From the NCBI GenBank assembly GCA_029233965.1, contig JARGOP010000004.1, positions 1 through 41,117 of the forward strand: a stretch of 41,117 nucleotides of DNA, written 5' to 3'. The position numbers and the translations under genes were made by a program. Within the stretch, counting starts at the first letter, position 1. Every line of letters starts with the position of its first letter. Positions 9,128-17,821 of this stretch are shown piece by piece. This DNA comes from Verrucomicrobiales bacterium. Its GTDB lineage: Bacteria > Verrucomicrobiota > Verrucomicrobiia > Verrucomicrobiales > DEV007. A model generated the notes under the pieces. The model did not search any database. It was not told where the DNA came from and saw only the letters and a list, made by a program, of their open reading frames with translations.

Positions 9128-9586
9128 TCAAAGCGGTCGAATCATCGCGAAGTCGCAACGGTCGGAGCAGTGCGGGCCCTCGAAGGTCCTGAAGCCATAG
9201 CTCTCGTAGAGACGGTGTGCCTCGGTCAGGGAACTCGCAGTTTCCAGCCAGATCCGGGAATAACCAAGGTCTCCGGCTTTCGTGAGGGCATGTTCGAGGA
9301 GTTTTCTTCCCCAACCCTGACCGCGCAGGGCCGGAGCGAGATACATTTTCCGGAGTTCACAAAGTTCCCCCGTGGTTCGGTGAACCGCCACGGTCCCTAG
9401 GATTTCGGCATCGCCGTTCACGAGGACATCAAACGCCCCCCCGTTTTCGGTATAGTGGCTCTCGATATCCTTCAGATCCGCATCAGTCGACTCGGGCGAG
9501 GGTTCGAGGCCGTAGGATCTCAGAATCGGGAAAATCAGCAATTCGATGGACGCTCGATCACGGGAGACTGCCGGGCGGAGTTTCAT
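9128..9586 (-). CDS. GNAT family N-acetyltransferase
   Basis: This 152-residue cytoplasmic protein has the GNAT pattern: N-terminal LRPAVSRDRASIELLI, the beta4 strand ELRKMYLAPALRGQGWGRKL, with the acetyl-CoA pyrophosphate-binding RGQGWG at 88-93, and the C-terminal AHRLYESYGFRTFE motif (about 123-136). The family transfers an acyl group from acetyl-CoA to amines on small molecules or proteins; the acceptor cannot be predicted. It lies 90 bases downstream of the large ceramidase/PVC gene on the same strand and might be co-transcribed, though the functions look unrelated. It converges with the DUF1501 gene, 64 bases away. Confidence 0.9.
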   Translation of the reverse strand: MKLRPAVSRDRASIELLIFPILRSYGLEPSPESTDADLKDIESHYTENGGAFDVLVNGDAEILGTVAVHRTTGELCELRKMYLAPALRGQGWGRKLLEHALTKAGDLGYSRIWLETASSLTEAHRLYESYGFRTFEGPHCSDRCDFAMIRPL

Positions 9587-9676
9587 GGGCGAAATAGAGT
9601 TCTGTCAGGTGAAAGGGGCGGGATGAAGAATCATACGCCGGGCAAAGGTCGGAACCCGTGCGTGGTGTTGCAGTGA

Positions 9677-12600
9677 TCAGCCTCTCGGGGCGAAAACGAT
9701 GTCGCGGATGGCGACCTGCCCATCCGGGAAGTCATGTCGAAACTCTACGCGGACATTGCTCAGGGACTCGTTGAGGCGGATTTCTCCAAAGAGGCGTTTC
9801 CGGAAGCGATTCAACCCGTTGGTCGTCTCGATATCCCCCTCGACCTTTCTCTCTCCGATTGTCAATCCGAAGCGACCGCTGGCCGGATCGAGTTCCTCTG
9901 AGGTCGCGGCGTCGAAGAAAACCGAGTAGCTCCCGGCGGGCAGTTCCGCGACGGACCACTCTGCGGAGTCTCCCTCGGCGATCCAGTTCAGCGAATCGTT
10001 CACGGGGTCTTTTTCGATCGTGTCACCCTTCGTCCGCGCGCTCATCGCGGGAAGGTGAATCTCCCCATCATCGCGGGGACTGATCATAGACTCTGTCGCA
10101 GAGGATTGAAGAAACCCTAACAGGTCCGCCATTTTCTGCCCGTCAAGCGCGGCCTCGAGACCTTCCGGCATCAGGGAAATTCCGGGACTCCTCAGCGAAA
10201 CGAGTTGCGAGCGATTGATCGTCTCCGTGACCCCGCCCGCGCCGAGCAGGGTCACTCCGGTCGCGGTCTCCGAAGCGAGCATCCCCGAAACGGATCGTCC
10301 ATCGGCTGTCTCGGCGAGATACAGGGCATACTTGCTCTCGACGGCGGCATTCGGATCGATGATCGCGGTCATGAGTGGCTCACGGGAAAGATTGGACAGG
10401 GCGGTCAGATCGGGACCGACCTGGAAACCGGTCTCACCGACCTGGTGACAGGAGGCGCAGAGCGAGGCGAAGAGTTGCTCCCCGGAATGGAAGTCCGGCT
10501 CCAAGGTGAGCGCGGGGGCAAATTGCGCGAGAACCCCGGCGCGGCTTGAGGCGGTGTCAGCGTTAAAAAGTGCCCCGGCCGATTTCCGGATCGCTTCGTC
10601 ACGATGATGGAGGAGCCCGGCTCGCTGCGCAGCATCGAGTCCGCGGGCGAGCGAGGGGTCGTCCCGGGCCCGGTCGAGGTAAAGGGTGACCCATTGGCTT
10701 CGCTCCAGAAAGATCGGGAGCGCTTCGGCCCGGATTTGAGATCCCAGCTCACTCCATCGGGCGAGAATTTCCCGGGAGATCCCGGGACTGCCGAGGCGCG
10801 AGCATTGTTGCAAGGCCGCAGACTGGACCGCTGCCGGTTCGCGGGCGTCGAGAAGAGAGAGGAGCAGATCCGTGTCCGGCGTGTGAAGCAGACGGATCGC
10901 CATGGTGCGTTTTTCCGGCGATTCATCGGGCGAGGCCGCGAGCCTCTTCGCTTCTTCGATCACGGGGATGAATTTATCGGGGAACTGATATTGCAAGGTC
11001 CCGGCGAGGAGCGCGGCGGATTCCAGATGCGCGGGAACGGCATCGAGAAGTGCGGCCAGAGCAGTTTCATTTTTCCCGCCGAGAGCGGTTTGCACGAGCC
11101 CGATGACGGCCTCGCCGGGAAAGTCGGAAAAGTGTTCGCTCGCGGCGAGGCTCTCCAAATGCGGCACGGCACTGCTCAGGATCGCGGCCCGCAGGTAGGG
11201 ATCGTCCCCGTCCCGGGCGAGCAGTTGCGCGAGGGTCCGGCCGGCGGCTTCCGACTTCGATTCCCCGAGGCGGTAGGCGAGTTGCTGCCGGACGAAGGCA
11301 TCCTCGTCATCGACCAGAGAGAGGGCCTGATCCGGTGCGGCAAGGCGGACGGCGTGTCTCCGCACCGCAGGATGCCCGTCAGAAAGTGAGGTCGCGATCT
11401 GCTTTCCGGTCAGTTGGCGATGGCGTTCGAGAATGGAAAGGGCGTGCAGCCGGGCCTGCGGGCTCGGTGATGCCGACACGAGCATTGCCACGTGTTCGAG
11501 GGCGGCGGGATCATCGCGCCAGAGTAATTCCCGATGGGCAAGATCTCTTCGGGTGCTGCTTGGGGATTCGAGCTCCGTGGCGAGGTCGACCCCGGAGAGA
11601 GAGGCCACGGGGCGGAGCGTTTCAACGGATTTGCTTTTTGCGACGATCCGGTAGATGCGCCCCCGCTCAGAACCGGATCGCAGATTGAGGCGGCGTTGCC
11701 ATGCTTCGGGAATCCACTCCGGATGCTCGATCACCTGCCGATACATGTCGACAAGGTAGAGCGAGCCGTCGGGACCGGTGCGAACGGCGGTCGGACGGCA
11801 CCAGTTGTCGGTGGACGAGAAAAATTCGGAAGCGGATTCTGTCGGCGTTCGCTTTCCGGTGAAAGTGGCGCCCCGGGGCTCAATCACGATTCGCGAGACC
11901 AGATTGTGAACCGGCTCGGCAACGAAAAGCGAATCGCCCGCCGCATGCAGGCCGCAGGCCGAAGTGAAGCGGCTCTTTTTATCGTAGTCGTTGAAACGGG
12001 CCACGGTTCGGCTCGTGGGAAAAACCCGTCCCGCGATCGGCTCGTCGGTCAGCAACACCTTCGGATCAGGCGACTGGACATGAGGGTTGCGGGCGAGATC
12101 GCGATCATCGAGCACGTAGTGCCACCACGGTTTCGAATTGTTGCACCCGAACCAGTTTCCCCAGTCGTCCCGCGTGATCCCGAACTGTGCTTTCCCCGAA
12201 AGCGCTTCGACTTCCCCCGTGTCGGGATCGAATCGCACATCCCGGGCCCCCAACTCGATCGACTGACCCGTTTTCACCGAGACGAGCGACCCCCTGCTGT
12301 CGCCGTTACCCACGTGAATCCAGTTGTCGAGCCCCCACTGCAGACTCCCCAGTTGATGCTGGGCATTGCCGGACTCGAAACCGGTGAAGAGCGCTTCGTC
12401 CTCATCGGCCCGGCCGTCGCCGTCCGTGTCACGCGCGAATCGAATGCTGTCAGCGGTCACAAAGATGACTCCGTCGCGCCACGGGAAAACACTGTTGGGG
12501 TATTTCAGCCGGTCGAGGAACAGGGTCGATGTTTCGTAGAAGCCATCGCCGTCCCTGTCTTCGAGCACCCGGATCCGTCCACCCGGTTCTCCGTCGATAC

Positions 12601-14158
12601 CGGTCGGGTAGTCGGCCATTTCAACCACCCAGATTCGTCCCCGGGAATCCCAGGCGAGGTCGACCGGATCCATCGTCTGCGGTTCACGGGCGACCAGCTG
12701 CACTTCGTATCCATCGGCGACACGGATCGTCTTGAGAGCGTCTTCCGGTTCGACAGGCGCCGGCATCACCGCGAGGGTTTCCGCGGAATAAAATTCCGGG
12801 GGAAGCTGTCGAATCACTTCATCGCAGACTCGATCTTCCGTGTCAGGCCGGAGACGGGCGGGAATGCCGTAATAGAAGCGTGACCCGTCCACCTCGTAGC
12901 CTCCTTCGTGGTAGATCCGGCGGCTCGTGAGGTAGCACGGGACGTCGTTGCTGTAGGCGTTCAACCAGACGCGATCGGCGTCCAGTTCCCGATAGAGGCG
13001 GTGCGCATAGTCGACGACCACTTCGCCGGCGAGAAACACCATCGCGAGATCATTTCCGAAAATCCAGGTCTGGATCGGGTAGTGGACCGAGGTCGCGAGT
13101 TTTTCCCCCCGATCGAGTTTTTCCAACATCGCAGCCGCGAAATGATGATTCCTTTCTTTCGCCGCGACCTGTCGCTCCCATTCAGCACGATCGGGCAGCT
13201 CGTCGAGGGGAAGGCTGATTTCGTTGTAGTCGCCGACCGGAACCGACCGGAGCGGAACCAGGTTTTCATTGAGCATCCGATCAACTTCGTCCGCGACAGC
13301 CACCCCATGCGCCGCGACCATTTCGAGGTCTCCGCGCGGCTCGGGATTTTGATCCGCTCCGCATCCGATCGCGATCATGGCGGTCATCCCGGGGTGGCGC
13401 TTTTCGATCTCGGCCTGCGCCTCTCCGGCCCAGTCACCATGAATGCGATTGTAGTTCCCGCCGAGGGTGGTGCAATGGCAGGCGTAGTTGACCAACGTGG
13501 CGAGATCCTTTCCGGAGGCATTCGTCACCCGCAAGATCGGCATGGTGTGGTCGACGGGGCCGTCCGCCTGCACTCCGAAGCCTTTCCATTGCCCCTCCTC
13601 GAGAACGCGCCGGTTCGCGGCGAAGGTCAGCTTCCCCTTTCCCCACGAAAGACGCGATGGCTCGCGGGCGGCGATAGCGTCGAGGGCGACTTTTTCCAGC
13701 TTGTCGACAAGGGCGTTTGAATAGCGGCCTACAGCGGCGCCTTCCGCTTCGGTGAATCCTGACGGAAACATATATGGGATCGGGCCCCGCAGACTTGGAC
13801 CGCTGTGAGTGTGGGTCGCCGCGATGACGAATTGTTCACGGGCGACGCCCTTTTTCTTCTCGAGGCGGCCCGCGACTTCCTTCGTCATCCAGGCCGGAAT
13901 TCCGATGGCATCGAGCGTGATGAGAACCGAGAGCGGCTCGTCCTCCGTGCCCGCTCCAATCGCGAGCGCCTTGGCATGGAGCTTCTGGTCGATGCCCTCC
14001 GACGGGGTATTTCTCGACCCGTATCCGCTGAGACGAATCGGCTCGGTCGGGGTCGTCTCGATGCTGGCCACTCCCACCGGAATGGTATCGGATTCTCCGG
14101 GAGCCGCCGCGATGAGGATGAGAACAAGGAGGGCGAGAAGGACAGGGAAAACTTTCAT
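9677..14158 (-). CDS. Ceramidase-like domain fused to PVC-type membrane-bound dehydrogenase, HEAT repeats and haem domain
   Basis: This 1493-residue exported protein begins with a hydrophobic leader. Residues about 25-440 match the N-terminal catalytic domain of neutral/alkaline non-lysosomal ceramidases: RLSGYGSRNTPSEGIDQKLH, the metal-binding AATHTHSGPS (114-122) and VNYACHCTTLGGNYNRIHGD. The usual ceramidase C-terminal domain is missing. From about 470 to 835 it is a PVC 'membrane-bound dehydrogenase' beta-propeller (GYEVQLVAREPQTMDPVDLA, RIRVLEDRDGDGFYETSTLF, GLDNWIHVGNGD, SLYLVDMYRQVIEHP). HEAT-like helical repeats fill about 855-1200, then comes a haem domain with CASCH at 1234-1238, and a C-terminal carbohydrate-binding-like beta sandwich (about 1370-1490). 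It probably acts in the periplasm, hydrolysing an amide- or ester-linked substrate and oxidising a product. The combined function is inference. Confidence 0.88.
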   Translation of the reverse strand: MKVFPVLLALLVLILIAAAPGESDTIPVGVASIETTPTEPIRLSGYGSRNTPSEGIDQKLHAKALAIGAGTEDEPLSVLITLDAIGIPAWMTKEVAGRLEKKKGVAREQFVIAATHTHSGPSLRGPIPYMFPSGFTEAEGAAVGRYSNALVDKLEKVALDAIAAREPSRLSWGKGKLTFAANRRVLEEGQWKGFGVQADGPVDHTMPILRVTNASGKDLATLVNYACHCTTLGGNYNRIHGDWAGEAQAEIEKRHPGMTAMIAIGCGADQNPEPRGDLEMVAAHGVAVADEVDRMLNENLVPLRSVPVGDYNEISLPLDELPDRAEWERQVAAKERNHHFAAAMLEKLDRGEKLATSVHYPIQTWIFGNDLAMVFLAGEVVVDYAHRLYRELDADRVWLNAYSNDVPCYLTSRRIYHEGGYEVDGSRFYYGIPARLRPDTEDRVCDEVIRQLPPEFYSAETLAVMPAPVEPEDALKTIRVADGYEVQLVAREPQTMDPVDLAWDSRGRIWVVEMADYPTGIDGEPGGRIRVLEDRDGDGFYETSTLFLDRLKYPNSVFPWRDGVIFVTADSIRFARDTDGDGRADEDEALFTGFESGNAQHQLGSLQWGLDNWIHVGNGDSRGSLVSVKTGQSIELGARDVRFDPDTGEVEALSGKAQFGITRDDWGNWFGCNNSKPWWHYVLDDRDLARNPHVQSPDPKVLLTDEPIAGRVFPTSRTVARFNDYDKKSRFTSACGLHAAGDSLFVAEPVHNLVSRIVIEPRGATFTGKRTPTESASEFFSSTDNWCRPTAVRTGPDGSLYLVDMYRQVIEHPEWIPEAWQRRLNLRSGSERGRIYRIVAKSKSVETLRPVASLSGVDLATELESPSSTRRDLAHRELLWRDDPAALEHVAMLVSASPSPQARLHALSILERHRQLTGKQIATSLSDGHPAVRRHAVRLAAPDQALSLVDDEDAFVRQQLAYRLGESKSEAAGRTLAQLLARDGDDPYLRAAILSSAVPHLESLAASEHFSDFPGEAVIGLVQTALGGKNETALAALLDAVPAHLESAALLAGTLQYQFPDKFIPVIEEAKRLAASPDESPEKRTMAIRLLHTPDTDLLLSLLDAREPAAVQSAALQQCSRLGSPGISREILARWSELGSQIRAEALPIFLERSQWVTLYLDRARDDPSLARGLDAAQRAGLLHHRDEAIRKSAGALFNADTASSRAGVLAQFAPALTLEPDFHSGEQLFASLCASCHQVGETGFQVGPDLTALSNLSREPLMTAIIDPNAAVESKYALYLAETADGRSVSGMLASETATGVTLLGAGGVTETINRSQLVSLRSPGISLMPEGLEAALDGQKMADLLGFLQSSATESMISPRDDGEIHLPAMSARTKGDTIEKDPVNDSLNWIAEGDSAEWSVAELPAGSYSVFFDAATSEELDPASGRFGLTIGERKVEGDIETTNGLNRFRKRLFGEIRLNESLSNVRVEFRHDFPDGQVAIRDIVFAPRG

Positions 14159-14390
14159 CAGCGTCAGGGGGTGATCTTATGTAGGTGTTGTGTCAGGGCC
14201 GGAAGACGGAGGAAGACGAATCACCGGCGCCGGAACCCCGGGGTCGGCGGAAAGCCTCATGAACCGAGCTTATCGATTTCGAGGGGTGCAGGGGAATCAC
14301 TGATTCAGGGTATGCGGGTCGAATCACGGGGAAAAAACGCCGCAAGAACGGACGTGGACTTTTTTTCCGCGACGGGCGAAAATCCAAGCC
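14159..14390. other. Divergent promoter region between the ceramidase/PVC gene and CBM6-like gene
   Basis: This gap holds two neighbouring 10-bp perfect palindromes, CCGGCGCCGG (14224-14233) and ACCCCGGGGT (14235-14244). Both divergent transcripts must start here. No recognisable -35/-10 pair or Shine-Dalgarno sequence is visible for either gene. Confidence 0.35.
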
Positions 14391-14945
14391 ATGAAGCCCG
14401 CCCCCGTTTTGATTCTGTTTCTTCTCGTGAACCTGTCAGGAATTGCCGTCGCTGAAACGAAGCCTTTTTCAGGAGAGCCCTCGAGGATTCCGGGGCTGAT
14501 CGAGGCGGAACATTGGGACAAAGGCGAAGCGGGAGTCGCCTACTCGGATACCGACGAAAAAAATCTCGGCGAAGACTATCGCGAGCCCACCCAGGTCGAC
14601 ATCGAAAAGCGTCCCGACGCCTCAAACGGCCATGGCCTCGGTTGGACGCGACCCGGCGAGTGGCTCCTCTACACCGTGGAGGTTCTCGAAGACGGAATTT
14701 ATACGATTGAAATTCCTGTCGCCTCGAAGGGACAGGGAGGCACTTTCCACCTCAAGATGGATGGCAAAGATGTCACCGGCCCGATCACGATTCCCGATAC
14801 AGGGAGCTGGCAGACGCTCGTTCTCCTCAAACACGAAGGAGTCGAGCTTCGCCAAGGCACCTACACGATGAAACTCGAGATGACCGAAGGAGGTCCCGGT
14901 GGCGGCATCGGAGACATCGACTATTTTAAGTTTCTCAAATCCTGA
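14391..14945 (+). CDS. Secreted CBM6-like carbohydrate-binding protein
   Basis: The 184-residue product has a signal peptide (MKPAPVLILFLLVNLSGIAVA) and a single beta-sandwich domain of the CBM6/CBM35 type: RIPGLIEAEHWDKGEAGVAY at the start, the aromatic-acid motif GLGWTRPGEWLLYTVEV, then GTFHLKMDGKDVTGPI, WQTLVLLKHEGVEL and the closing GGGIGDIDYFKFLK. Such domains bind glycans and are usually fused to glycoside hydrolases; here the domain stands alone, so it is a binding protein or a domain that acts in trans. The pyruvyl-transferase-like gene starts 70 bases downstream on the same strand, which may mean shared transcription. Confidence 0.8.
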   Translation: MKPAPVLILFLLVNLSGIAVAETKPFSGEPSRIPGLIEAEHWDKGEAGVAYSDTDEKNLGEDYREPTQVDIEKRPDASNGHGLGWTRPGEWLLYTVEVLEDGIYTIEIPVASKGQGGTFHLKMDGKDVTGPITIPDTGSWQTLVLLKHEGVELRQGTYTMKLEMTEGGPGGGIGDIDYFKFLKS

Positions 14946-14956
14946 TGTCTCTGGAA

Positions 14957-14992
14957 GCCACCCTTACCGTCCCTGAAGTCACAGGGTGGGGC
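14957..14992 (+). promoter_or_regulatory. Inverted repeat between CBM6-like and pyruvyl-transferase-like genes
   Basis: GCCACCCT (14957-14964) can pair with AGGGTGGGGC (14983-14992) with one bulged base, and a shorter alternative hairpin pairs CCCTG (14971-14975) with CAGGG (14982-14986). There is no T-run after it, so it is not a typical intrinsic terminator. The right arm contains ACAGGGT, the half-site seen at 4383 and 31978, but no matching ACCCTGT partner is present. Confidence 0.3.
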
Positions 14993-15015
14993 AACACCCA
15001 TCCTTTCCCTCCCCC

Positions 15016-16257
15016 ATGAAACGTCGCCAATTCCTCCAGCAAAGCTTCGCCACCTCCCTCACTGCGAGCCTTTCCGCCCTCCCCGCCGCTGCCGCCGGTC
15101 GGCGTCCCCGGGTTCTCCTTCGCAACGGATGGCAGAGCCTCAACATTGGTGATGTCGCCCACTACCTCGGCATGATGGAGCTTTTCAAAAGACACCGGAT
15201 CGACGCCGAGGTGCGCTTCTGGACGAGCAACATGGAGAACGGGGCCGACGAACTTTTCCGGAAGACGTTTCCCGACGTTCCCTTCTTCACGAGCGGCAAG
15301 CAGGTCGAGGACGCCCTTGCGGAATGCGATTTTCTGCTCCACGGCTCAGGCTCGGGTTTTGTCGCGCAGCGTCATGTCACCGAGTGGATCGAAGAAACAG
15401 GCAGGCCTTTCGGGGTCATGGGGATCTCTCTGACCGAGATCAATGAGCAAACCATTCCCACGCTCAACCAGGCCGACTTTGTTTACTTCCGCGACGGCGT
15501 TTCGGCGCAACGGGCCGTCGAAGCCGGTTGCACCGTGCCCGGTCAGGGCTGGGGACCCGATACTGCCTTCGGGGTCGCCGAAACGCGTGACGATGCCGCT
15601 GCCCTCGCCTTCATGGCCGAACACGGGCTCGAGGAGGGGAAGTTCCTCTGCTGCATCCCCCGCTATCGCTGGACGCCTTTCTGGACCGTCAAACCCGGCC
15701 GCGAGTTCGATCCCGTCAAACACGCCCGCAACGAAGAGCGGAAAGAACTCGACCACGCGCCCTACCGGGAGGCGATCATCCGCGTGACCCGCGAGACGGA
15801 CATGAAGGTGCTCATCACCTGCGAGGACAAAACCCAGATCGCTCTCGGCCGCGAGGTCCTCTACGATCCACTCCCCGACGACGTGAAAAAGAAGGTCGTC
15901 TGGCGTGATCACTACTGGATGACCGACGAGGCGGTCAGTACCTACGTCCGCAGCGCCGGTCTCTTTGGCAACGAGATGCACAGTCCCATCATGTGTATCG
16001 CCAACGGCATCCCCGCGACGGTGGGCCGCTGGGACGAGCAGACCAACAAGGGCTTCATGTGGCGTGACATCGGTCTCGAGGACTGGCTTTTCACGATGGA
16101 CGACCCGGAGCAGGTCGCCCGTATCCCCGAGACCATCCTTGCGATCGCCAAAGACCCCGCCGCCGCGAAGGCCAAAGCGGCCGCCGCCCGTGAGATCGTC
16201 CTGAAACGCCAGGACGATCAGTTCACCGCCTTGCGGGAATCGCTCGCCGCGGTCTGA
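15016..16257 (+). CDS. Polysaccharide pyruvyl transferase family protein with Tat-like leader
   Basis: The ATG at 15016 begins KRRQFLQQSF followed by a hydrophobic, Ala-rich stretch ending AAAAG, a Tat-type leader. The mature protein (about 385 residues) follows the PS_pyruv_trans fold: VLLRNGWQSLNIGDVAHYLG at the start, CDFLLHGSGSGFVA, GRPFGVMGISL, DFVYFRDGVSAQRAVEAG, GWGPDTAFG, then the second half with FLCCIPRYRW, MKVLITCEDK and SAGLFGNEMHSPIMCIANG. Family members move pyruvate from phosphoenolpyruvate to sugars in surface polysaccharides, a cytoplasmic reaction, so an export signal is odd. The exported form may have lost that activity and could be a glycan-binding or otherwise altered enzyme. 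It converges with the PPC-domain gene 19 bases downstream. Confidence 0.82.
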   Translation: MKRRQFLQQSFATSLTASLSALPAAAAGRRPRVLLRNGWQSLNIGDVAHYLGMMELFKRHRIDAEVRFWTSNMENGADELFRKTFPDVPFFTSGKQVEDALAECDFLLHGSGSGFVAQRHVTEWIEETGRPFGVMGISLTEINEQTIPTLNQADFVYFRDGVSAQRAVEAGCTVPGQGWGPDTAFGVAETRDDAAALAFMAEHGLEEGKFLCCIPRYRWTPFWTVKPGREFDPVKHARNEERKELDHAPYREAIIRVTRETDMKVLITCEDKTQIALGREVLYDPLPDDVKKKVVWRDHYWMTDEAVSTYVRSAGLFGNEMHSPIMCIANGIPATVGRWDEQTNKGFMWRDIGLEDWLFTMDDPEQVARIPETILAIAKDPAAAKAKAAAAREIVLKRQDDQFTALRESLAAV

Positions 16258-16276
16258 ACGCACCTGACTCTTCCCG

Positions 16277-17815
16277 CTACTTCGGCTTCTCTTCCTTTTC
16301 GTCGGCTTTCTTCTCCTCTTTCACCGGCGGAAGGGTCAGCCAGATCTCTTCGATTTCGTCGAGGACGTAGGGACCACGGTAGTTGTCGTCCTTGAAGGAA
16401 AAGACAGCCGCTTTTTCGACGGGCTTGCCGGGATCGCCTTCGGCCTTTTTCTCCTTGGCGAGGATGCGGAGGGCAAGGCCGACGGGAGGGGCATCGGCTT
16501 TGGCCTCGAGCTTGAGGATGACCTCCCCGCCTTTTTCCGGGATGGTTTCGGGACCTGTCAGGGTGAACCCGGCGGGCAGTCCGGGCATCGTAAAGACAAG
16601 GTCGTCCTTGTGGCCGTGGAAACGGGTCACGGTCGCCTTGATCTCAAGGGGCTTGCCGCGCTCCATCAGGTAGAGACTTTTGTCGAGGGTCACGGTGAAG
16701 TCGGCCACCGGTGGCGTAACGGAGAGTCGGTAGCGCATCGTGTCACCGGCGCGGGAAAAACGATCACTCACGCGGATGCTGTATTCGCCGTCTTCGGCGA
16801 CGGTCCAGAGGTATTCGGGGTCGGCCGATTTGTTCGTGTCGTCCTCTTTGCGGATTTCGGAGTCGTCGGCTTTGAGAATTCTCAGGACCGGGTCGATGGG
16901 GTAGCCGAGGGCGCGGCCCTCCACTTTGACGAGGAGTTTGTCGCCTTTTTTCGCGGTGATCTTGTATCGGTTGGGAGTGGCGGCGGTCTTGAGGGTCGCG
17001 ACGACGGGCCTGCCGGGGGCGAGGATGTCTCCGGTGGTGTCGGGACCGGGATCGGCGGGACCGAGGTGTTTGGGCAACTGGTCGCGTTTCAGGGCGAGGT
17101 GAAGGCGGTAGTTCGCGCTCTTGGATCCGGTGTAGGCGACGCTTGCTGCGGGCGGATGGGAAAAACCGGCGAGGGAGAGAATGTAGTCACCCTTTTCGGG
17201 GGCGGTGAAGGTGAGGAGAGGATCGAGGTTCTCGGGCCCGTCGTGCTCAAGGAGGAGTCGATTCCCTGCGGCATCGTGGAGATGGAGCGCAGGATCGACG
17301 AGGGAGCGCAGTCCGTAGGCCTCGACGGCGGCGAAGAGAGTCTCGCCTTTTTCGAGGAGGATGCGTTTGGAGTCGAGTTCGCCTCTGGCGGAAAGGGTGC
17401 CGTTGAGGACAAGAGGGAGCGCGGAACGATCGAGGGGAACGGCTCCGGCAACGGTGCTGTTGTCCTTTTCCTCTTCGAGGATCTCGTTCTTGTCACTGAT
17501 CATGAAAAAGACGGGCGCGGTCGCTCCCCCGGCGTTGTGGGCGCGAATGAGGACGGGGCCGGGGGTGGCGTCAGGGGCAATGGTGAGCTTGCCGCTCCCG
17601 ACCTTTTTCGGATCGGGATCGGGAGTGAAGGTGAGACCCTCGCGGGAAAACCAGAGCGAGCAGGGCCAGGGATCAAATTTCCCGTTCAGGGTAAAATCGA
17701 TCTCGCTGCCTTTTTTACCGCCGGGCGGGTAGACGGAGTCCAGTGTCGGCACGGCCGCGGTGGCGGGGAGCGCGATGGCCGCGAGCAGCGCAGGGATGAG
17801 GAACCCGGCCTTCAC
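16277..17815 (-). CDS. Secreted PPC-domain (pre-peptidase C-terminal-like) protein
   Basis: This 512-residue protein has a signal peptide (MKAGFLIPALLAAIALPATA) and then beta-sandwich domains: an IPT-like domain (LDSVYPPGGKKGSEIDFTLN), two PPC-type domains (LLEKGETLFAAVEAYGLRSL ... GDYILSLAGF; YKITAKKGDKLLVKVEGRAL ... DGEYSIRVSDRFSRAGD), a further Ig-like domain (FTVTLDKSLYLMERGKPLEI) and a charged Lys/Glu tail (EEKKADEKEEKPK). PPC proteins of this kind close PSD1/DUF1501 operons in planctomycetes and Verrucomicrobia. Here the gene begins 6 bases after the DUF1501 stop. It has no catalytic motif; a structural or binding role in the exported complex is inferred. Confidence 0.85.
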   Translation of the reverse strand: MKAGFLIPALLAAIALPATAAVPTLDSVYPPGGKKGSEIDFTLNGKFDPWPCSLWFSREGLTFTPDPDPKKVGSGKLTIAPDATPGPVLIRAHNAGGATAPVFFMISDKNEILEEEKDNSTVAGAVPLDRSALPLVLNGTLSARGELDSKRILLEKGETLFAAVEAYGLRSLVDPALHLHDAAGNRLLLEHDGPENLDPLLTFTAPEKGDYILSLAGFSHPPAASVAYTGSKSANYRLHLALKRDQLPKHLGPADPGPDTTGDILAPGRPVVATLKTAATPNRYKITAKKGDKLLVKVEGRALGYPIDPVLRILKADDSEIRKEDDTNKSADPEYLWTVAEDGEYSIRVSDRFSRAGDTMRYRLSVTPPVADFTVTLDKSLYLMERGKPLEIKATVTRFHGHKDDLVFTMPGLPAGFTLTGPETIPEKGGEVILKLEAKADAPPVGLALRILAKEKKAEGDPGKPVEKAAVFSFKDDNYRGPYVLDEIEEIWLTLPPVKEEKKADEKEEKPK

Positions 17816-17821
17816 GGTGGG

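Noticed and set aside
12518-12524. Further ACAGGGT half-sites, as here and at about 18228
   Set aside because: Both are inside coding sequence and have no ACCCTGT partner at the right distance.
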